A stretch of DNA of 20,588 nucleotides from CAZHGD01 sp964531735 (lineage in GTDB: Bacteria > Armatimonadota > UBA10988), in assembly GCA_964531735.1 (NCBI GenBank), contig CAZHGD010000134.1:1-20588 (forward strand), written 5' to 3'. The notes beneath the pieces were generated by a model. That model searched no databases and was not told the origin of the DNA. It saw only the letters and a list, made by a program, of their open reading frames with translations. This document shows positions 6,673-12,650 of this stretch, one piece after another. The position numbers and the translations under genes are program-made. The first letter of the stretch is position 1; every line of letters begins with the position of its first letter.

Positions 6673-7646
6673 GGCGATGGGCTCTGCTGGCCGCGGCGGC
6701 CGCGCTGCTGACCGTGGCGGCACCGGCCGATGAGGACGACCTGCTCCAGCGAGCGCTGGGAGCCGAAGCTGCCGTGCCGCACCGCGGCGTGCAGGTGGTC
6801 GAGGTGCTGTGCAGCGAGCCACCCCTCGCCTCCGAAGTGGCCGTGGCCGGCGACGGCGCCGGTCACACCCACCGCATCCATCGCAGCGGCCCGCGCCGTG
6901 GCCTGGAGGTCGTCGACGACGGCCGCTGGGAGTGGCACAAGCAGCCCGGCTCCGACCTGTGGGTGCCCACCGTGGCTCTGCTGCGGCCCTCACCGCGGGA
7001 AGACATGGCCCAGATCCGCGCCAACTACCAGTTGACCCGTGGCGACGACCGGACGGTTGCCGGCCGCACCACGGTCTGCTGGCAACTGCGACCTCGCCAC
7101 GCCGGCAACGCGCGCCGCGACCTCTGGCTCGACCGCTACACCGGCCTGCCGCTGCGGATCGACCTGTACAACCGTGACGGCCGGCTGGTCGGCCGCACGA
7201 CCTACACGAGCGTCTCGTTCAAACGGCCGGCCGACCACGAGGTGGCGCTGCCGGCCGACGCCCGACGCGCCGAGGGTGTGGCGCCCGGCTGTCTGACGCG
7301 GGTCGACTCGGCCGCGGAGCTGGAACGCACGCTCGGACGCCGGCCGCTGCGGCCCCAGAGCCCGCCCGCAGGCTACCGCCTGCGCGCCACCTATCTGAAG
7401 TCCTGCCGCCGCGGCGGCTGGTCGCCGCTCAGTGTCTACTTCGATGGGCTGAACAGCTTCACCGTCATGGAGCCGGCCGGCGGCAATCGCCGCGGCTGGC
7501 GCTGGGGCTGGCGGCGCCGGTGCCAGACGCAGACCAACGCGCTCCAGGTGGTGGTCCGCACGCGCGTCGGCGGGCAGGAAGTGGTGCTGGTGGGCGACCT
7601 GCCCGCGGCCACGCTGACCGCGGTCGCGGAGTCGCTGGCGCGATGA
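6669..7646 (+). CDS. RseB/MucB-like periplasmic sigma-E regulatory protein
   Basis: A 325-residue protein. The GTG at 6669 overlaps the anti-sigma stop codon (GTGA) and follows GGAGGA. A signal peptide (about 1-20, AAPA cleavage) precedes an N-terminal lipoprotein-carrier-like beta domain (about 21-200) and a smaller C-terminal domain (about 210-325). The C-terminal domain contains the YFDGLNSFTVMEP motif, close to the YSDGL..VSVF motif of MucB/RseB. In Proteobacteria RseB binds the anti-sigma factor and protects it from proteolysis until lipid or misfolded-protein signals arrive; the same role is inferred here. The C-terminal domain is unusually rich in Arg and Trp near GGNRRGWRWGWRRRC. It is the last gene of the tight operon, 110 bp before the radical SAM gene. 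Confidence 0.87.
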   Translation: MRRWALLAAAAALLTVAAPADEDDLLQRALGAEAAVPHRGVQVVEVLCSEPPLASEVAVAGDGAGHTHRIHRSGPRRGLEVVDDGRWEWHKQPGSDLWVPTVALLRPSPREDMAQIRANYQLTRGDDRTVAGRTTVCWQLRPRHAGNARRDLWLDRYTGLPLRIDLYNRDGRLVGRTTYTSVSFKRPADHEVALPADARRAEGVAPGCLTRVDSAAELERTLGRRPLRPQSPPAGYRLRATYLKSCRRGGWSPLSVYFDGLNSFTVMEPAGGNRRGWRWGWRRRCQTQTNALQVVVRTRVGGQEVVLVGDLPAATLTAVAESLAR

Positions 7647-7700
7647 GCCGACGGCCAGAGGACAGATTACCAGACCGCCGAAAGGGGTAGGCGCTGCGGA

Positions 7701-7725
7701 CGGGTTGGCCGCCGTGGCCAGCCCG
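7701..7725 (+). terminator. Hairpin between the RseB-like and radical SAM genes
   Basis: CGGGTTGGCC pairs with GGCCAGCCCG over 10 bp with one G-T pair and a 5-nt loop. There is no T-run after it, so it is not a classic intrinsic terminator. It may attenuate read-through from the sigma operon or protect a processed 3' end. No clear promoter was seen in 7647-7756. Confidence 0.4.
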
Positions 7726-7756
7726 ACCTTCGGCCGCGCGGTATGGAGCACCGGCT

Positions 7757-9991
7757 ATGCCTGACCTGACGGCCGGGCCGCACGTGATGCTGATGCTGTC
7801 GGCGGCGTGCCCCGCCCAGTGCAGCTACTGCTTCGGCCCGCGACACGGCGGCGTGATGTCCGGCGCGGTGCTGGCGGCGGCGCTGGATTGGATAGCGTCG
7901 CTCGTGGCCGACGCGCCCATGCGGCGTAGTGAGCTGACCTTCCACGGTGGCGAGCCGCTGGCCGCCGGCTATGGTCTCTGGGTGCAGGCACTGAAGGGCC
8001 TGGACCAGCGGTGCCCGCCAGGTCGCCTCGCGCTGGCGGTGCAGAGCAACCTGTGGCTCCTCGACGAGCGCTGGTGTGAACTGCTGGCCGGCTACGGTGT
8101 CGATGTCGGCACAAGCTTGGATGGACCACCAGCCATCACGGACCGGCAACGGGGAGCCGGTTACTATGAACGCACGCGCCGCGGTCTGGATCTGGCCCGC
8201 GAGCACGGGCTGTCGCCGGGCTGCATTGCGACCTTGACGTCGTGGAGCGCCGCGCGCTGGCGCGACGTGCTCGAGTTCTTCCGCCGCGAAGCCCTCGCTG
8301 TGGCCCTGCATCCCGCCGCGCCGCTCGTGGGCGGTCCGAGGACCGACTGGACGGTCTCGACCGAGCAGTATGCGACCGCGTTGCAGGGCATCGTCGCCTG
8401 GTATCCGCCGCACGTCCGCGAGTTCAGCGTGTCCACCATCGATCGAGCCGCCCGGGCGGTGGCCACCGGCCGGCCCCAGAGCTGCCATCAGGGGCACTGC
8501 GCGGGCAGGCACCTGGCCATCGCGCCCGATGGCGGGATCTACCCTTGCAGCCGGTTCTGCGGCCAGCCGGCGTTCCAGATGGGCACCGTCATGACGCGGC
8601 CGACGCTGACCGAGCTCGATCGCAGCGCGCCACTGCGCCTGCTCCGGCACCGCGAACTCGCCGTCGAGCAGCTCTGCCGCGGCTGCCGCCACCTGGGCTA
8701 CTGCCACGGCGGGTGTCCCTACCACGCCCTGGCCTCGCGGCCGGACCCAGCGCGCGATCCGTACTGCGTCGCCTACCAGGCTCTGTACGACGCGGTGGGC
8801 CAACGGCTGGCCGCCGAGTCCGCGACACCGGCCAACCTGGCCGCCATCGCCAACCGCGCGCCGGCAGGCCAGCAGCATCCCTTGCTGCGGGCCGGCGCCC
8901 TGACCAGCGTGACGCGACCGGATCGTCATCCGTCACTGGGGCGTCGCCTGGCGCGACACGTGCGCACCACTGCCGGCCTGGCGCAGCAGGCGCCGGCCGG
9001 CGATGACTGGCTGCACCGGCGCATCGGGCGCCAGCTCCGGTGTGCTTGGCTGGCGCCAGCGGCGATCCTGCTCCAGGCGATGCGGCCCCGGTGCCTGGCG
9101 ACCGAGGTCCTCGAAGCCGTGCTCGCGTCGCCGCTGATCTCGCAGGTCGAACTGGTGCTCTGCGGCTCGGTTGCGGCCCATCCCAACCTCGGGTCACTCC
9201 TCGAGCGGCTGGCGCGGCCGCGGCCGGCACGGCGCGTGGTCCTGCGCCTCGCTGGCCGGGACGTAGGTCGGTTGGCCGGCCTGGCCGGCCAAGTGGCACA
9301 GGCCGCCGACTGCGTCGAGGTGTATGTGGACGGCCCGCACGACGGTCTGGCCGCAGTCGACAGGCTGCGCCGCGCCATCGACAGCGACCACCATCGGCGC
9401 ACTGTGGCCTTGGTCTGGCCGTGGCACACGACGCCCGCTCGCGCGGAGTTGCGGGCGATGGCCCGTGCCGCGGCCAGTCTGCAGTTGCCGTGGCAGGGCG
9501 TGCTCACGAGCCCACACGTCGCTCTGATCGAGGCCATCGACTACCCGGATTGCAGCGCGGCGCGCCGGCTCCGGCGCTGGCGCGACCTGCTGCGCGAGGG
9601 CGCGCCGCTCCGGCGGCACTGTGGCCTGGGTCAGACACTGTCGGTGACCGCCAGCGGCGACTGCTATCCCTGCCCGCGTCTGCACCACGACCAGTGGTGG
9701 CTGGGCCGCTACCCGGGCCCTGGCCCGGACCAGGAGCAGGCCCGAGCGGTCTGGGACGAACTGGCCACCTGGACGGTCGACACGCGCCGCCCGTGTTCGG
9801 GCTGCGGACACCGGTACCTGTGTGGTGGCACCTGCTCGGCGCCGTACCTGGCCGAGGCGGTGGCCCTGCCCGAGCCGGCCGAGGCGGCTTGCCCGGATGC
9901 TCAGCGCGCCGCCTGGCGCGCGCTCGAGGCCCGGGCCACGGCTCAGTTGGCCACTGAGGCGGTCGCCCACGAGCCGATGGAAGGGCGGTGA
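7757..9991 (+). CDS. Tandem radical SAM/SPASM protein, putative His-Xaa-Asp peptide maturase
   Basis: A 744-residue protein; ATG with GGAG 8 nt upstream. The first half is a complete radical SAM/SPASM enzyme: C18-xxx-C22-xx-C25 binds the catalytic [4Fe-4S] cluster, HGGEP lies at 63-67, and the SPASM cysteines follow the family pattern (C248-x10-G259-x4-C264, then C307-x2-C310-x5-C316-x3-C320 and C337). The second half has a barrel-like region (about 400-610) with an apparent LCGSVAAHPNL remnant of the GGEP loop but no CxxxCxxC. It ends in a second intact SPASM set (C622-x11-G634-x4-C639, C680-x2-C683-x5-C689-x3-C693, C712). The protein thus looks like an active module fused to a pseudo-module that keeps its auxiliary clusters. 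Such enzymes usually modify ribosomal peptides. The gene ends 3 nt before the His-Xaa-Asp repeat protein, its likely substrate. The chemistry is unknown. Confidence 0.9.
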   Translation: MPDLTAGPHVMLMLSAACPAQCSYCFGPRHGGVMSGAVLAAALDWIASLVADAPMRRSELTFHGGEPLAAGYGLWVQALKGLDQRCPPGRLALAVQSNLWLLDERWCELLAGYGVDVGTSLDGPPAITDRQRGAGYYERTRRGLDLAREHGLSPGCIATLTSWSAARWRDVLEFFRREALAVALHPAAPLVGGPRTDWTVSTEQYATALQGIVAWYPPHVREFSVSTIDRAARAVATGRPQSCHQGHCAGRHLAIAPDGGIYPCSRFCGQPAFQMGTVMTRPTLTELDRSAPLRLLRHRELAVEQLCRGCRHLGYCHGGCPYHALASRPDPARDPYCVAYQALYDAVGQRLAAESATPANLAAIANRAPAGQQHPLLRAGALTSVTRPDRHPSLGRRLARHVRTTAGLAQQAPAGDDWLHRRIGRQLRCAWLAPAAILLQAMRPRCLATEVLEAVLASPLISQVELVLCGSVAAHPNLGSLLERLARPRPARRVVLRLAGRDVGRLAGLAGQVAQAADCVEVYVDGPHDGLAAVDRLRRAIDSDHHRRTVALVWPWHTTPARAELRAMARAAASLQLPWQGVLTSPHVALIEAIDYPDCSAARRLRRWRDLLREGAPLRRHCGLGQTLSVTASGDCYPCPRLHHDQWWLGRYPGPGPDQEQARAVWDELATWTVDTRRPCSGCGHRYLCGGTCSAPYLAEAVALPEPAEAACPDAQRAAWRALEARATAQLATEAVAHEPMEGR

Positions 9992-9994
9992 GCA

Positions 9995-10999
9995 ATGGTG
10001 GCGCTGATCCTCAAAGTGCTGGTCACCGCGGCCCTCGCCGGCGGCGGCGTCATCGGCTGGCTGGTCGTCCTGCGCTGGCACGCCACCGAACTCGACCGTT
10101 GGGCGCCCGCGCCGCTGGTCGGTTGTGGCTTGCTGCTCTGGGCTGTCCTGGGCGTCGGCGCCGTCTCGGTCTGGCGGCCCACGCTCCAGCACCTGATCCT
10201 GTACGTGAGCAGCCTCTGGTGCCTGCTCGCCCTGCTCCACACCGCGGTGGTGTGCCTGGTCACGCGCCGCGAGGCCGCGACGCGGGCCCACTCGTCGTCA
10301 CCGGTCGTCGTCCGGCCGCCCAGCCAGGAGGACTACGAGTACCGCGCAGCGGGCTACCTGAAGGACCTGGCCGCCGGGCGGGCGCTGTCGGAGAACGAAT
10401 GGCTCGCGGCCTGCGGCTGCTTTGCGCGGGCCGGCGCCGAGCCGGCCCTGCCGTACCTGCTGCCGTTACTGTCCTATCCGCGGCGCCGCCTGCGAGTCGC
10501 CGCCGCCGAGGTCCTCATCCAGCAGGCGGCCAATCACCCCGCCTGGCTGGCTGACGTGGCCCAGACCGTGCGAGCGACGGTGGAGCAGCCGCACGTGGAC
10601 CGCCGACGCCACGAAGACCGGCACACCGACCAGAGCGACCCGAACTACGGCCCCCATGTCGACCAACAGGGCAAAGAGACACACGAGGACCACGACCCTC
10701 GCGACTGGGAGCACATCGACTACGACTACACGCCGCACACCGACCACAGGCCGCTGCTGGGCAATGTCCACACCGACCGCACGACGGATGAGTCCGAGCA
10801 CACCGACGTCGGCATCGGCCTGCGGTGGCCGCAGACCCCCCGATCGGCGGACCCGTCAGGGCCCCTCGAGGTCGTCTGCCCGAACCCGGCCTGCCGCAAC
10901 ACAGCCCAGTTGCCCGCGGCCGTGGTCGGCCGCCAGGTGGTCTGCCGGAGCTGCGGCCAGCGGTTCACCGTCACCGACGCGCACGGTGACCCAGGCTGA
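9995..10999 (+). CDS. Membrane protein with His-Xaa-Asp repeats and C-terminal zinc ribbon, putative radical SAM substrate
   Basis: A 334-residue protein. Three hydrophobic segments (about 4-26, 40-60, 66-90) anchor it in the membrane. A short alpha-helical region like one or two HEAT repeats spans about 125-190. Residues 200-271 are charged and probably disordered and contain nine His-Xaa-Asp triplets (H200, H206, H210, H221, H230, H240, H248, H259, H269). A zinc ribbon follows (C295-x4-C300, C317-x2-C320), resembling the MJ0042-type knuckle. One more HGD triplet lies near the C-terminus (330-332). The ATG is 3 nt after the radical SAM stop, so the two genes are co-translated or nearly so. 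I do not recognise the full-length family. The repeat may be the target of the radical SAM enzyme; alternatively His and Asp could simply bind metal. Confidence 0.85.
   Translation: MVALILKVLVTAALAGGGVIGWLVVLRWHATELDRWAPAPLVGCGLLLWAVLGVGAVSVWRPTLQHLILYVSSLWCLLALLHTAVVCLVTRREAATRAHSSSPVVVRPPSQEDYEYRAAGYLKDLAAGRALSENEWLAACGCFARAGAEPALPYLLPLLSYPRRRLRVAAAEVLIQQAANHPAWLADVAQTVRATVEQPHVDRRRHEDRHTDQSDPNYGPHVDQQGKETHEDHDPRDWEHIDYDYTPHTDHRPLLGNVHTDRTTDESEHTDVGIGLRWPQTPRSADPSGPLEVVCPNPACRNTAQLPAAVVGRQVVCRSCGQRFTVTDAHGDPG
10592..10807 (+). repeat. Coding region for nine His-Xaa-Asp triplets
   Basis: The triplets are HVD, HED, HTD, HVD, HED, HID, HTD, HTD and HTD, with spacings of 6, 4, 11, 9, 10, 8, 11 and 10 residues. 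The middle residue is always Thr, Val, Ile or Glu, while the residues between triplets vary. The constraint is therefore on the triplet rather than on a recently duplicated DNA unit. The DNA shows only short local similarity (CACACCGAC and related). Confidence 0.9.
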
Positions 11000-11017
11000 C
11001 ACCGACGGGCACCGGAG

Positions 11018-11047
11018 GCGCACCACCGCCCCACCGGCGGTGGGCGC
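11018..11047. terminator. Bidirectional hairpin between convergent genes
   Basis: CCACCGCC (11023-11030) pairs perfectly with GGCGGTGG (11036-11043) around a CCACC loop. Outer GCGC/GCGC arms extend the stem past a single bulged A. It lies in the 65-bp gap between two converging stops (10999 and 11065), so it can end transcripts in both directions. There is no T-run. Confidence 0.6.
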
Positions 11048-11064
11048 ACCCAGCGGTGTCCGGC

Positions 11065-11769
11065 CTACCACCGGCTGCGGTAACCCACGCCCAGCGTCGG
11101 CGACAGGCGGGCCCCATAGGTCGACAACTGGTGCGACGGCACCACCACGTCCAGTGCCGGCTCCACGAAGAAGCGCCGGCCGACGGGCACCTGCCAGGCC
11201 AGGCGCATCTGCACGTCGTTGAACGTATCGAGCAGCCGCCGGCTGTTGAAGCCGACGGACGCCGAGGTGGCCAACGTGCCCCATTCGCCCAGCGGCCAGT
11301 CCTGCTGCACGCCGCCGCGCAGGTGCAGGCCCACATTGCGGTGGTGGTCGTAACTGGCTTCGAGGTAGGGGCTGAACGGCACCCGCCCGGTGACCCGCGC
11401 GGTGAACTCGCCGGTCTCGCCGCCCAGCCACTTCAGCCGGCCGTAGTACGTGTAGCCGACGCGGACCGCCACCGGCAGAGCCGGCGGCTGGTAGTCCAGC
11501 CGTGGCGCATAGCGCGATTCGCCGTTGCGCCAGCGGCCGCTCAGCGCGAAGTAGGATTCGGTGCCCAGACCGACACTGAGCCCGCGGCCGAACGAGTAGT
11601 GCATGTCGTCCTGCTGCACGAACCCGGCCGGACCCAACGGGCGGCCGCGGAACAGGTGGTAGCCGGTGCCATAGTAGTGGCTCTCGGACTCGACGCCCAG
11701 ATGGGCCTGACCGGCAGAGCACGACAGGACGCTCACGGCCAGGGCGAGCAGGTTACGGCAGCGGTGCAT
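11065..11769 (-). CDS. Small outer-membrane beta-barrel protein
   Basis: A 234-residue protein. The ATG at 11769 is preceded by GAAGGA and starts a signal peptide (about 1-22, cleavage near GQA). The mature part alternates hydrophobic and polar residues with many Tyr, Phe, Trp, Arg and Gly, as in transmembrane beta-strands (for example VAVRVGYTYYGRLKWL and LSPTLGVGYRSRW). It ends in a C-terminal aromatic residue (W), the usual signal for BAM-assembled outer-membrane proteins. The size suggests a barrel of perhaps 8-12 strands. The frame extends 12 residues further upstream, but those lack a binding site. It is the last gene after the Asp-box lipoprotein and PhzF-like genes. No specific family is recognised. 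Confidence 0.72.
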   Translation of the reverse strand: MHRCRNLLALAVSVLSCSAGQAHLGVESESHYYGTGYHLFRGRPLGPAGFVQQDDMHYSFGRGLSVGLGTESYFALSGRWRNGESRYAPRLDYQPPALPVAVRVGYTYYGRLKWLGGETGEFTARVTGRVPFSPYLEASYDHHRNVGLHLRGGVQQDWPLGEWGTLATSASVGFNSRRLLDTFNDVQMRLAWQVPVGRRFFVEPALDVVVPSHQLSTYGARLSPTLGVGYRSRW

Positions 11770-11783
11770 CGTGGTGGTCCTTC

Positions 11784-11797
11784 CGACCGATCGGTCG
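11784..11797. promoter_or_regulatory. Perfect 14-bp palindrome upstream of the barrel gene, possible operator
   Basis: CGACCGATCGGTCG reads the same on both strands and sits between the PhzF-like stop (11802) and the barrel start (11769), directly upstream of the GAAGGA binding site. GACCGATCGGTC-type palindromes are typical of TetR-family operators. No TetR gene is in the window, so the assignment is tentative. Confidence 0.4.
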
Positions 11798-11801
11798 CTG
11801 G

Positions 11802-12641
11802 TCACGAACGGACACGCGTCAGGCCGCCCACCTCAGCGGTGACCGGCTGGTTGCGCTCGGGATCGAGCAGCAGGCGCAGCCAGATCTGGCCGCACGGGCC
11901 GGCCGGATGGCCCTGCCAGCTCAGGGCGCGCAGCTCTTCGGGGAAGTGCTCCAGAATCTCCATCTGGTGCAGATAGACGGCGATGGCGCCATGGACCGAG
12001 CCGGTGGCCGGATCCTCCGGCACGCCGAGCGCCGGGGCGAAGAAGCGCACGCGCAGTTCGTGGATGCTCGGACCGGGCAGGGCCAGCGCCGTGACGCCGC
12101 GCAGACGCTCGGCGCGACAGACCTCGGCCAGCCGGTCGTCGTCCGGCCGCAGACGGTCCACCACCCGAGCGTCACGCAACGGCAGCAGCAGGTCCTGCTC
12201 GGCCGTGACCGCCAGCGGCAGCTCGTCGTCCAGCGGCGGGTGGCCCAGGGCCGCCAGCAAGGGCTCGGTCTGGCCGCGGAACGCGCGCACCTCCGGTGCC
12301 GGTCGCGACAGCCAGTAGATGGTCTCGCCGCCCAGCGTCTCGGGCCGCACGGTGAGCGTGCCACCGGCGTAGGTGAACTCGACGGGTGCGGTGGCCTCGA
12401 GGGCGGCCGCAGCCGCCAGCGTGGCGTGGCCGCAGAGGTCCACCTCGCAGGTGGGCGTGAACCAGCGCAGCGACCGCCGGCCATCGACAGCGGTCACGAA
12501 GGCGGTCTCGGATAGTCCCACCTCGGCGGCGATGGCCTGCATCGCGGCATCGTCGAGCCCGGCGGCGTCGGGCACGACGCCGGCGGCATTGCCGGCCGCG
12601 CCGGGGGCACAGAAGACATCGACCAGTACAGTGTGCGGCAC
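11802..12641 (-). CDS. PhzF-family epimerase/isomerase
   Basis: A 279-residue protein of normal family length with the PhzF double fold of two diaminopimelate-epimerase-like halves. Visible family motifs are GNAAGV (17-22), the catalytic glutamate E45 in GLSETAF, CGHATL (70-75) and EDPATGSVHG (209-218). E45 sits at the same number as in the well-studied phenazine enzyme. Family members catalyse hydrogen shifts on small hydroxy- or amino-acid-like substrates. The real substrate here is unknown and phenazine synthesis is unlikely, since no other phz gene is present. Translation starts with GTG at 12641 behind GGAGAGG, only 9 nt after the Asp-box gene, so the two are cotranscribed. Confidence 0.93.
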   Translation of the reverse strand: MPHTVLVDVFCAPGAAGNAAGVVPDAAGLDDAAMQAIAAEVGLSETAFVTAVDGRRSLRWFTPTCEVDLCGHATLAAAAALEATAPVEFTYAGGTLTVRPETLGGETIYWLSRPAPEVRAFRGQTEPLLAALGHPPLDDELPLAVTAEQDLLLPLRDARVVDRLRPDDDRLAEVCRAERLRGVTALALPGPSIHELRVRFFAPALGVPEDPATGSVHGAIAVYLHQMEILEHFPEELRALSWQGHPAGPCGQIWLRLLLDPERNQPVTAEVGGLTRVRS

Positions 12642-12650
12642 AGCCCTCTC

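Noticed and set aside
9194..10291. 365-codon minus-strand frame across the radical SAM and His-Xaa-Asp genes
   Set aside because: It is antisense to perfect SPASM cysteine patterns and spans two genes without motifs of its own.
7757..10999. Calling the pair a known His-Xaa-Ser (hxs) system
   Set aside because: The third repeat residue is Asp, not Ser, in every triplet; the two maturase modules are fused, and no separate HxsD-like gene is seen.
11065..11769. Barrel protein as a lipoprotein through VLSC near residue 17
   Set aside because: The residue before the Ser is Leu, which fits a lipobox poorly, and beta-barrels with a C-terminal aromatic residue are normally not lipoproteins.
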